The notes beneath the pieces were generated by a model. That model saw only the letters and a program-made list of their open reading frames with translations, made no database searches and was not told where the DNA came from. Below, one piece after another: positions 8,277 to 15,723 of a stretch of 64,000 nucleotides of DNA. Every line of letters starts with the position of its first letter. The first letter of the stretch is position 1. The stretch lies in the NCBI RefSeq assembly GCF_000215975.1, contig NC_015682.1, positions 558,001 through 622,000 on the forward strand, read 5' to 3'. A program made the translations under genes and the position numbers. This stretch comes from Thermodesulfobacterium geofontis OPF15 (GTDB lineage Bacteria > Desulfobacterota > Thermodesulfobacteria > Thermodesulfobacteriales > Thermodesulfobacteriaceae).

Positions 8277-10297
8277 GATAACCTTTTTATGAATTCTTCT
8301 ATTATTTTTACCTCTTTTTCAATTAAGGCAATCTTTTTTTCAAGCATAAGAATTTCATAATCAATTCTCTCAATTGTTTTTAATTCATTTTTAAGATTTT
8401 CCAAATAGGTCCTTTTTTCTTCTAATAATTTACCTATACTTTTTTTATAAAAATCAAAGGCTCTGTAAAATTGATCTCTTAGCTTTTCAATTACATCAAC
8501 AAAGGATTCTATAAGGTTATTCTTTAAAGTTTTAAAAAATGCTTCTTCATCTATGAACTCTCTTATTCCTACTACCACCTTTTTTGTTCTACTTGATTTT
8601 AACCATTTCCAGGGTTTTAAAAAATTCCAATTTTCTACAATACTTTCTACAACTTCTTTTGTAATTTCTTCTCTCTTAGCTACTGCTTTTCTACAGCTTT
8701 CTTCTATAGCAGAAAAATCAATTTTTGGGATTTGGATGTTATATTCTTCTCTAAATTGTTCACCTATTTGTTCAAGTTTTTCTTTAAAAAATTTGCTTAT
8801 ATTTTTAATATTTTCTTGAACAATTATATTAAGATCATTTTCTGCATCCCTATAATATTTTCTTAATTCTTCTATATTAGTTGATTTTATAAACTTATCG
8901 TAATAATTTAATTTTAGCTGATCAAGAGAATTTTCTATAGGAGAATGGACTCCTATAAAAATGGTTGCTGCTTCTTCTAAAACAAAATAACAATATGTTT
9001 CAAGTTTTTTAAGACCTTTCTGTCTTTTTTCAATTTCAGCTAAAAATTCTTCTCTATCCCTTTTTTGACTTTCTAATAAACGAATAGTTTCTTGATGAAT
9101 ATTAATTTGTTCTTTATATCCTTCTCTAAGTAATTCTAAAATATTTATTAATTCTGAAAAAGGAGCAGAAAGTAAAAAATTTTCAAGAACTGGTATCAAA
9201 TTTTCAAATCCTGAATATTTAATAAATGCCTCTTTATTATCTAAACCTTCTTCCTCAGCAAGATCCTTAAAATAAACAATCCACTTTCTTTTTTGCCTTT
9301 GTTCTTTTTTTATTTCTTCAAGAGTTTTTCCTTTTTCTAAATCTTCATAGATTAGTTTTAATATACTGTCAACTGCAAAAATTCTATCAGGAGAAATGAG
9401 AGAACTATAAATACGTTTAGCCTCTTCTAAAAGTCTATCTTTTTCTTCAAAAAATACTGCAGAGTGAGTTAATATTAAGAATAAGTTTTCTTTACTTTTA
9501 TTGGTTATTACCGAGGAGATAAATCTTTTAAAAGATTCTGATTCTATAGGTTTAATGGGATGAATAAACAAAATAGCATTAGCTCTATCTAAGAAAGAAA
9601 AGGAAATATCATGAACTCCTCCTACAGCATTAACCCCAGGCATATCAACTAACCTTATTTCATCAAATTCCCAAGGGAAGGGATAACCTAATTCTATTTT
9701 TATAGGGATATTATCTCGAGATCTTGAGAAGGCATAATTTTCCAATTTATATTTTAATTCTTTAAGATTTTCCATTCCTGATTTTTCTTCCAAATACTTT
9801 ATAAACTCATTATCTATTATGTTTAGTTCGCCATTTTCAAGAATATAAAGATCAATTAAATTAACAGGAATATCTCTATATTCTTCAGGAATAGCTGCTA
9901 TTTCTTTTAATTTTTCTTTTAAAACCTCTTTTGGGCTATCTTCAAGAATTTCTATCTTTCCAGAAGCATAAGTTACTTTTAAATAAGGTCTTTTAGAATA
10001 AAAAATTTCAATTAATGCATTAGTAGCTTGTAAAACATCAGTAGGAAGGATTTCTTCTTTTATTAAACTGTTAATGAAGGTAGATTTTCCTGCTTTTACT
10101 TCACCTGCAACAGCTATAAGAAATTGATTATTTTTAAGATTTTCTATTCTGTTTTCTAAACTTTTTATATCAATTCCGTCATTTAATTCACCTCTTAGAT
10201 TTTTGTAATTTTCGAAAAGCTCAAAAATTTGTTGTTTATAAATTTTATAATCACTAAGTTTAAAATTAGATTTCTTAATATTTTGTTCCAAAAACAT
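8273..10297 (-). CDS. Dynamin-like GTPase
   Basis: A 674-aa member of the bacterial dynamin-like group. G1 is GEVKAGKS at 65-72, the G2 threonine is near 92 (QATNA), and G3 is DMPG at 218-221. The usual G4 N/TKxD is replaced by LTHS near 276-279. The GTPase domain ends around residue 330; the rest is long alpha-helical, with coiled coil at about 390-450 and 610-674, as in dynamin stalks. No transmembrane helix is evident, so membrane contact may come from the coupled downstream protein. Family members bend, fuse or repair membranes using GTP. The gene lies 9 nt after the heme-sensor gene. Confidence 0.85.
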   Translation of the reverse strand: MFLEQNIKKSNFKLSDYKIYKQQIFELFENYKNLRGELNDGIDIKSLENRIENLKNNQFLIAVAGEVKAGKSTFINSLIKEEILPTDVLQATNALIEIFYSKRPYLKVTYASGKIEILEDSPKEVLKEKLKEIAAIPEEYRDIPVNLIDLYILENGELNIIDNEFIKYLEEKSGMENLKELKYKLENYAFSRSRDNIPIKIELGYPFPWEFDEIRLVDMPGVNAVGGVHDISFSFLDRANAILFIHPIKPIESESFKRFISSVITNKSKENLFLILTHSAVFFEEKDRLLEEAKRIYSSLISPDRIFAVDSILKLIYEDLEKGKTLEEIKKEQRQKRKWIVYFKDLAEEEGLDNKEAFIKYSGFENLIPVLENFLLSAPFSELINILELLREGYKEQINIHQETIRLLESQKRDREEFLAEIEKRQKGLKKLETYCYFVLEEAATIFIGVHSPIENSLDQLKLNYYDKFIKSTNIEELRKYYRDAENDLNIIVQENIKNISKFFKEKLEQIGEQFREEYNIQIPKIDFSAIEESCRKAVAKREEITKEVVESIVENWNFLKPWKWLKSSRTKKVVVGIREFIDEEAFFKTLKNNLIESFVDVIEKLRDQFYRAFDFYKKSIGKLLEEKRTYLENLKNELKTIERIDYEILMLEKKIALIEKEVKIIEEFIKRLS

Positions 10298-10306
10298 TTT
10301 AAATTT

Positions 10307-11974
10307 TTATTTAGAATAGTATTCTAAATATTTATCTCTTAAATCTTCTAAGTATAATTTCAATCTCCTACTTATAGTTTTTAGCTGTTGAAATAGTTTT
10401 TCTACTTTTAAAGAATCTTCCATATTATAAGCAATTATTAATTCCTTTCCTATATTATGAAGGGTTTTGTAAGTTTCTTCAAACTCTCTAAAATCAAAAT
10501 CTTTAACCAATTGTTTAAATTTTTCACCTTCTTCACTATAGTACCATTTACCAATGGGAAAAGCTTGATAATCACCCCATCTTTCTGGATCAAGCCTATC
10601 AATTCCTTTAATATGAGCCTGCAAGCGGAGTATATAACGATCAACATCCTTTTCGAAAAGATCAAAGAGGATTTCTTCCATTTTTCTTGTTTTAACAGTA
10701 GTTGCTATAGTTTTCATATAAGAAGAAATAAGTAAAGTTTCATAAGTGCTTTCGCTTATTTTATCCATTAATTGGCTAATTTCTGAAGATACTTGGTTTA
10801 TTTCTTCAAAAGCTTTGTTAATTGTTTCAGAGGTTTTTACTCCCTTCTCAATATTTGTAGCTATATCTAAGGCTAAATTATTTATTTTATCACCTAAATT
10901 AAAAGTTACAATCAAAATTTCTTTTAATTGAGGATCATTAGTAATTTCTTGTCCTTTTTCAACCTTGCTTTTTATCTCTTTAGCAATATTATTAATATTA
11001 CTTGTAAGTCTTGAAATTTCACCTATAGTTAATCCAAAATCATCTACTACAATAGAGGTCTGTGCCACTTTCAAATTTTGAAATTTTATTTTTTCATTTA
11101 CACTATCTACTAATTTAAATATTTCGTCAACTTGTTCAACTAATTTAGTAGAATAATCAAGAGTTTTAGAAGAAAAGTTTCTCATATATTCTAAAACTTT
11201 GTCCATGCTTTTTGCAATTTTTCCTACAAGGTCTTCCCTATCTTTTATTTTTTCTTCAACAGATAAAGTTAAATCTCCTTCTGCCATTTTATTTAACATA
11301 TCCGTTATTTTTTCTAAAGGTTTGTGAGCTATATACATATAAGTGAAGTATACTAAAACAGAAGCAGTAATAATTCCTCCTAAGCCTAAAAAGATATAAA
11401 GAAGAATAATAAGTTTAAGTTCTTTTATTATATAATCTATAGGTAAAGTAATACTAACAGCCCCTATAACTTCATTTTCAGAGACATTATAATGGCATCT
11501 TAAACATTCAGCTTGTGCTTTTACTGGGTAAATTCCTTTTAATTTTTCTTTTTCCAAATCAACAAAAATCTTTTCCACACCTTCTGAAAGAACCTTTGCT
11601 TCCTCTTTGTCCATGGCATAATACTCAGGGCTTTCTTTTCCAAAGAGTTCATCTATTTTTGGAGTTCTTATTATTCTTATATCTTTTTGCTTTTTTAAGA
11701 ATTCTTCTCTTATAATTTTATAATTACCAATTGGATTTCCTTCCATTTTTTCAATTAGAGCTCCATGTTTTATTAGGGTATCGTTAATAAGGTTAAATTG
11801 ATTTTTCAGAATTATATTTTTAGCATGATTAATTCCTACATAATAGGCCATAAAAGAAGTAACTACAATGGTTAGAACAATTAAAATAATAAAGCATATA
11901 ACAATTATAGGAACTATTTTTTGATGAAGTTCTAAGGTTTTGTTTAATTTTCTAAACCAGCTTCTTAATCCCAT
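10307..11974 (-). CDS. Membrane sensor: c-type heme domain, HAMP, coiled coil and CZB-like domain
   Basis: 555 aa. TM1 is about 21-44 and TM2 about 187-212, enclosing a periplasmic domain of the DUF3365/Tll0287 type. That domain carries one heme-attachment motif, CLRCH at 157-161. HAMP follows (213-266), then a long helical region to about 430 and a C-terminal domain resembling the chemoreceptor zinc-binding (CZB) fold (about 443-520, PIGKWYYS at 473-480). The methyl-accepting hairpin tip that contacts CheA/CheW is absent. CZB ligands look partly lost: His454 and His506 remain, but the usual Cys is Phe472. It is probably a redox, O2 or NO sensor with non-chemotaxis output; that output is unknown. 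AAGGAGGG lies upstream of the ATG. Confidence 0.8.
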   Translation of the reverse strand: MGLRSWFRKLNKTLELHQKIVPIIVICFIILIVLTIVVTSFMAYYVGINHAKNIILKNQFNLINDTLIKHGALIEKMEGNPIGNYKIIREEFLKKQKDIRIIRTPKIDELFGKESPEYYAMDKEEAKVLSEGVEKIFVDLEKEKLKGIYPVKAQAECLRCHYNVSENEVIGAVSITLPIDYIIKELKLIILLYIFLGLGGIITASVLVYFTYMYIAHKPLEKITDMLNKMAEGDLTLSVEEKIKDREDLVGKIAKSMDKVLEYMRNFSSKTLDYSTKLVEQVDEIFKLVDSVNEKIKFQNLKVAQTSIVVDDFGLTIGEISRLTSNINNIAKEIKSKVEKGQEITNDPQLKEILIVTFNLGDKINNLALDIATNIEKGVKTSETINKAFEEINQVSSEISQLMDKISESTYETLLISSYMKTIATTVKTRKMEEILFDLFEKDVDRYILRLQAHIKGIDRLDPERWGDYQAFPIGKWYYSEEGEKFKQLVKDFDFREFEETYKTLHNIGKELIIAYNMEDSLKVEKLFQQLKTISRRLKLYLEDLRDKYLEYYSK

Positions 11975-11993
11975 TTTTTAAAAACCCTCCTTT

Positions 11994-12395
11994 CTATTTT
12001 TTAATTTTAGTCTCTAAAAAGGGACCATATTTTTTATCCATAGTAAGTATATGATTTAACCACCAATTTTTTAAAAATTTAAGAATCTCCAAAAAATTAA
12101 TTTCTTCTTGTGGATTTTGTAAAAATTTTTTAATCTCTTCTTTAAATTTCTTATGCTCCTCTTTATGTATATGTGCTTCTGGATATTCATATTTTTCCAT
12201 TAGTTCTTCTTCTAAAGCAAAATGCTTTTCAAAGTAGTTTATTAAAGAATCGAAAGCTTCTTTTAAAGCTTTTTTGTCAACATTTAGTCTTATAGCATCA
12301 TAAATAGCATTAAACATATTAATAAGTTTTTTATGTTGTATATCACATTCAGGTATTCCTGTAGCAAAACTTTCGTCCCATTTAAAAAAACTCAT
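11994..12395 (-). CDS. Bacteriohemerythrin
   Basis: A single-domain four-helix-bundle protein that binds O2 reversibly at a di-iron site. All seven ligands are visible: His21, His58, Glu62, His77, His81, His115 and Asp120 (numbered from the ATG at 12395). A GTG at 12401 is also in frame, but AGGTGA sits six bases before the ATG, so I chose 12395. It is the first gene of a five-gene operon and lies about 20 nt before the heme-sensor gene, implying a joint role in sensing or buffering O2 or NO. A good promoter lies just upstream. Confidence 0.92.
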   Translation of the reverse strand: MSFFKWDESFATGIPECDIQHKKLINMFNAIYDAIRLNVDKKALKEAFDSLINYFEKHFALEEELMEKYEYPEAHIHKEEHKKFKEEIKKFLQNPQEEINFLEILKFLKNWWLNHILTMDKKYGPFLETKIKK

Positions 12396-12415
12396 TAGCA
12401 CTCACCTATACAAAA

Positions 12416-12445
12416 ATATTATTCATAACATTATAATTATGTCAA
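12416..12445 (-). promoter_or_regulatory. Promoter of the hemerythrin-dynamin-PilM operon
   Basis: On the minus strand TTGACA (12440-12445) is followed after 18 nt by TAATAT (12416-12421). This is a near-consensus sigma-70 promoter. Transcription would begin near 12409, giving a leader of roughly 14 nt that contains the AGGTGA ribosome binding site. It is divergent from the tRNA-Glu promoter about 70 nt away. Confidence 0.6.
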
Positions 12446-12511
12446 GAGAATTCCTTTTAATTCTATTCGGAAAAATGTAAGTTTTAATAAAATTTTAAAA
12501 TTTATATTGGA

Positions 12512-12537
12512 TTGACAATTTTTTAAGATGGTATAAT
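12512..12537 (+). promoter_or_regulatory. Probable promoter of tRNA-Glu
   Basis: Perfect TTGACA (12512-12517) and perfect TATAAT (12532-12537) lie upstream of the tRNA, but the spacer is only 14 nt instead of 16-18. Shifting the -10 by two bases gives a 16-nt spacer with a poorer TAATTT. Either way transcription would begin just before the tRNA. Confidence 0.5.
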
Positions 12538-12557
12538 TTTTAAAAAAGTTTTTAAAT

Positions 12558-12631
12558 TGCCCCCATCGTCTAGTGGACTAGGATACTGGCCTCTCACGCC
12601 AGAGACACGGGTTCGAATCCCGTTGGGGGCG
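12558..12631 (+). tRNA. tRNA-Glu (anticodon CTC)
   Basis: A cloverleaf can be drawn: acceptor GCCCCCA pairs with TGGGGGC at 12624-12630, the anticodon stem CTGGC/GCCAG encloses the loop CTCTCAC with anticodon CTC, and the T arm CGGGTTCGAATCCCG is perfect. CCA is not encoded. A TTC-anticodon tRNA-Glu would be expected elsewhere in the genome. Confidence 0.95.
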
Positions 12632-12651
12632 CTACTTAGCTATTAAATTAA

Positions 12652-12945
12652 ATGTATCGTCTTTTAAAGAAAGATAAAATTTTAATTATATTTCTGTTAA
12701 CTTTTATATACTTTAATTTATATGGAAAAGATTTTATTAAACTTTCTCCCCCTTGTTATAAAGGTAATGTAACATTAGAAGAAACTTTAAAAGAAAGAAG
12801 ATCAGTTAGAGAATTTTCTTCTTATCCACTTAATTTACAGGAAATTTCTCAGCTTTTATGAGCTATGCAAGGTATTACTAATTCTTCTTTATATTATTCC
12901 AATAGGGAAAAAGAAATAAATATAATTGCAGGAGGTAGCTTATGA
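12652..12945 (+). pseudogene. Remnant of a secreted SagB/ThcOx-type nitroreductase
   Basis: The first 69 codons read as a signal peptide (about 1-25) followed by the start of an FMN nitroreductase: TLEETLKERRSVREFSSYPL, then EISQLL. The next codon is TGA (12859-12861) exactly where relatives have Trp of LLWAxQGIT; the frame continues AMQGITN and then loses similarity. It ends at TGA 12943-12945, overlapping the next ATG. The FMN-binding core of roughly 150 residues is missing. So the gene has both a nonsense codon and a large deletion, and cannot make an active enzyme. Confidence 0.65.
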
Positions 12946-13448
12946 AAAGAAAATTTATTTTCACGATTTTTATTAGCTTTTTTGTTAGCGTTATTTTAGG
13001 ATATTCTCAAGAAAGAATTAAGATTGCCAACGAAGAATGGATACTTTTAAACATTGGTCCAAAAGAGGAAAAGCTTTTTTATTCTCCAAGTAGTATTAAA
13101 AAGCTTACAAAAGATAAAATAAGAGTAAATATTTTATATTATCCTTCTTCAGAAATAGTTAATAGATGTAAGAATTACTGGATACAGTGGTTTTTAAGTG
13201 GCGAATATAGAGAAGTTTTATGGGAAGGGCTTCCAGAAGAAGATAACAAAAAATGTGAAACCTTAAAATACGGTATTTATGAATATGAGATAGATTGTGC
13301 AAAAAGAAAATATAGAGATAAAAATTGGACATGGTATAATAAAGAAAATGAAATATTATATTCTCGCGGGTCTGTAGGGGTATCTTTTCTTTCAATTCCT
13401 GAAGATTTAATCAAGGATAAAATTTTTGAAGGAGTTTGTAAAGATTAA
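12942..13448 (+). CDS. Secreted Cys-containing protein, adhesin-E-like (weak)
   Basis: 168 aa with a clear signal peptide (KRKF, then hydrophobic residues to about 21). The mature part has four cysteines (NRCKNYW, KKCETL, YEIDCAKRKY, EGVCKD), fitting two disulfides. The layout - a Trp near the start, YYSPSSI, YEIDCAKRKYR, a late short Trp/Gly segment and a final Cys - recalls the surface-adhesin-E-like family (PF16747), but this is a weak match by eye. It has its own AGGAGG and overlaps the end of the nitroreductase remnant. Function is unknown; the product is probably periplasmic. Confidence 0.6.
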   Translation: MKRKFIFTIFISFFVSVILGYSQERIKIANEEWILLNIGPKEEKLFYSPSSIKKLTKDKIRVNILYYPSSEIVNRCKNYWIQWFLSGEYREVLWEGLPEEDNKKCETLKYGIYEYEIDCAKRKYRDKNWTWYNKENEILYSRGSVGVSFLSIPEDLIKDKIFEGVCKD

Positions 13449-13464
13449 AATGTAAAGATTAAAA
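13437..13464 (+). repeat. Perfect 14-bp tandem duplication over a stop codon
   Basis: TGTAAAGATTAAAA occurs twice with no spacer. The first copy encodes the last residues and stop of the upstream secreted-protein gene; the second copy is noncoding. It looks like a recent slippage duplication. Confidence 0.9.
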
Positions 13465-13488
13465 GACATTTTGATAGATAATTCTTAG

Positions 13489-14829
13489 ATGGAAGTTGAT
13501 TTTCTCCTTATTAATCCTTGGATTTACGATTTTTCTGCCTATGATTTTTGGCTTAGACCTTATGGACTACTTCTTTTAGGTGGTAAGCTTAGAAAACTTG
13601 GTTATTCCATATATTACTTAGATCTTCTTGACCCCTTTTATCCAGAACTTCCTAAGAAACCAAAAAGAAAAGATTTTGGAACTGGGCACTTTTATAAAGA
13701 AGCTATCCCTAAACCTGTTTATTTTAATGATGTTCCACGAAAATTTTATAGATATGGATTACCTTTTCCTTTATTTAAAAATTTATTTAAAAAAATAATT
13801 AGTTCCTTAAGGTTTAAAGCAGTCCTTTTAACCTGTACTATGACTTATTGGTATCCTGGATTATTTGTGATACTTGATTATATAACCCGAAATTATCCTG
13901 AGATACCTATTTATATAGGAGGGATCTATGTAAAACTTTGTTTTGAGCACTTAAAATATGAAATAGAAAAATTTTATAAGGATTTTCCTATTTATATTTT
14001 TAAGGGTTCCGCTGAGGAATTTTTAGAAACTATAAAGAAAAGCTTCCCACCTTCTAAGGAACCCTATTTAAATGATTACCCTATATTTGATATGCAAACT
14101 TCTATTCCTTATGTAATAATTCTAACAAGCTATGGATGTCCTTTTAATTGTCCCTATTGTGCGTCAAAAAAACTTTATCCTCAATTTAAACAAAAAAACC
14201 CAGAGGAGGTATTTGAAGAAATACTTTTTTGGCATAAAAATTATGGGGTTGTTGATTTTGCCTTTTATGATGATGCTCTTTTGTTAAATTTTGATTCTCA
14301 TTTAGCTCTAATTTTAGAAAAAATTCTTTTTTACGGGTTAAGTTTACGTTTTCATACTCCAAATGCTATCCATGCAAGATTCATTAATGAGGATGTAGCA
14401 AAGTTACTTAAAAAAGCAGGATTTAAAACTATAAGAATAGGACTTGAGAGGACAGAAAATAGATTTGACAATAAAGTTAGTATTGAAGAATTTTTGCAAG
14501 CCATTTCTTATTTAAAATCTGCAGGTTTTAAAGAAAGAGAACTTGGAGCATATATTCTTTATGGAATACCAGGTGAAAATTTTGAAGAGGTAAAAAACTC
14601 TCTTTTATTTTTAGAAAAATATAGAGTCTCTCCCCATTTAGCTGAATTTTCTCCTATACCTGGAACACCCTTTTTTGAAATAGCTAAGCAATATTCTCGT
14701 TATCCACTTGAAGAAGACCCTATTTTTCATAATAATACTATATTTCCTGCCTTAAAAAGACCAAATTGGGAAGAAATAGAAAAACTTAAAGCTTTAGCAA
14801 GAAAAATTCGTCAATCAATTTGTAACTAA
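13489..14829 (+). CDS. B12-binding-like radical SAM protein
   Basis: 446 aa. The radical SAM cluster motif is CPFNCPYC (Cys217, Cys221, Cys224), followed by DFAFYDDALL and a glycine-rich IRIGLERT segment. The N-terminal 190 residues look like a cobalamin-binding Rossmann domain (PYGLLLLGGKLRKLGY, IYIGG), but the DxHxxG motif is not seen. Members of this group (B12-radical SAM, class B architecture) do methylations and ring rearrangements on varied substrates; nothing here tells which. No strong ribosome binding site is visible. The 3' end overlaps the convergent prmA by 15 nt. Confidence 0.82.
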   Translation: MEVDFLLINPWIYDFSAYDFWLRPYGLLLLGGKLRKLGYSIYYLDLLDPFYPELPKKPKRKDFGTGHFYKEAIPKPVYFNDVPRKFYRYGLPFPLFKNLFKKIISSLRFKAVLLTCTMTYWYPGLFVILDYITRNYPEIPIYIGGIYVKLCFEHLKYEIEKFYKDFPIYIFKGSAEEFLETIKKSFPPSKEPYLNDYPIFDMQTSIPYVIILTSYGCPFNCPYCASKKLYPQFKQKNPEEVFEEILFWHKNYGVVDFAFYDDALLLNFDSHLALILEKILFYGLSLRFHTPNAIHARFINEDVAKLLKKAGFKTIRIGLERTENRFDNKVSIEEFLQAISYLKSAGFKERELGAYILYGIPGENFEEVKNSLLFLEKYRVSPHLAEFSPIPGTPFFEIAKQYSRYPLEEDPIFHNNTIFPALKRPNWEEIEKLKALARKIRQSICN

Positions 14830-15666
14830 TTTTAGCCAAAGAAAACTCCATTCATTTTCTTTTTGATGTTTTATAAGAGAATATCCCATATTTTGGTAAA
14901 TATTTATTATATTCACTGCATCTGTATTTAAAAAACCACTGAGAAATACATGAGAACCTGTTTGAGAACAGCTTTTAATAATTGGGGCTAAATTTTTAAT
15001 TTCTCTATAACCAATATTGGCAAGAATTAAATGAAATTTTTCTTGAGGAATCTCTTTTTGAATAATAATCTTGTCTTCAACTTTATTTAAAATTGCATTT
15101 TCCTTAGATGCCTCTATAGCAAGCTCATCTATATCTATAGCAAAAATAGTAGAATTCTTGAAAAGTTTTGCGCAGGCAATACTTAAAATACCAGTTCCAC
15201 ATCCAATATCAATTATTTTGAGGTTTGAATCCTTTATTCTTTCTTTAAAAATTTCTATGTTTTCGAGCATCATTTTAGTTGTGGGGTGATGTCCTGTACC
15301 AAAAGCTTGGCCTGCTTCAATTATAACTACCATTTCATAAGGATTGGGTTCATATTTTTCCCAAGGAGGAATAATTACTAAAGACTTTCCTATTTTAAGA
15401 GGTTTAAAATGGGCTTTCCAAATTTCTTCCCAATTTTCTTCTTTTAATAGTTTGTACTCTACATTAATCTCTGAATTTTTTTCTAAAAATTCCTCAAGAA
15501 GAGCTAATTCAGGACTTTTTTCATTTAGATAAAGGATAAAATAAACTCTAAATTTCTTTTCAATAGTTTCCCAGCCTTTTTGAATATGTTCATATAGAAA
15601 GTCTTCTACCTTTTCTTTTTTAGTATAAGGGACCTTTAAAATTACTTGATAAATCTTGCTTTTCAT
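14815..15666 (-). CDS. prmA: Ribosomal protein L11 methyltransferase
   Basis: Methylates ribosomal protein L11 using SAM. The N-terminal substrate-recognition domain (1-115) is followed by the hallmark GQAFGTGHHPTT segment and the SAM motif IDIGCGTGILS; LANIGYREI is the family's N-P/I-Y-like catalytic region. Its 283 aa is normal. It is a single-gene unit read toward the radical SAM gene and overlaps it tail to tail. Confidence 0.92.
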   Translation of the reverse strand: MKSKIYQVILKVPYTKKEKVEDFLYEHIQKGWETIEKKFRVYFILYLNEKSPELALLEEFLEKNSEINVEYKLLKEENWEEIWKAHFKPLKIGKSLVIIPPWEKYEPNPYEMVVIIEAGQAFGTGHHPTTKMMLENIEIFKERIKDSNLKIIDIGCGTGILSIACAKLFKNSTIFAIDIDELAIEASKENAILNKVEDKIIIQKEIPQEKFHLILANIGYREIKNLAPIIKSCSQTGSHVFLSGFLNTDAVNIINIYQNMGYSLIKHQKENEWSFLWLKLVTN

Positions 15667-15723
15667 ATTTAGGTGCTTTTCTTTTTAGGATACTAAAATA
15701 TAATTTGTTTTTAAATTTTTGAA

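Noticed and set aside
12859-12861. TGA read as selenocysteine or tryptophan in the nitroreductase
   Set aside because: The position is Trp in relatives, no SECIS-like hairpin is visible, and homology ends a few codons later, so a dead gene is simpler. Other genes in the window use TGA as stop.
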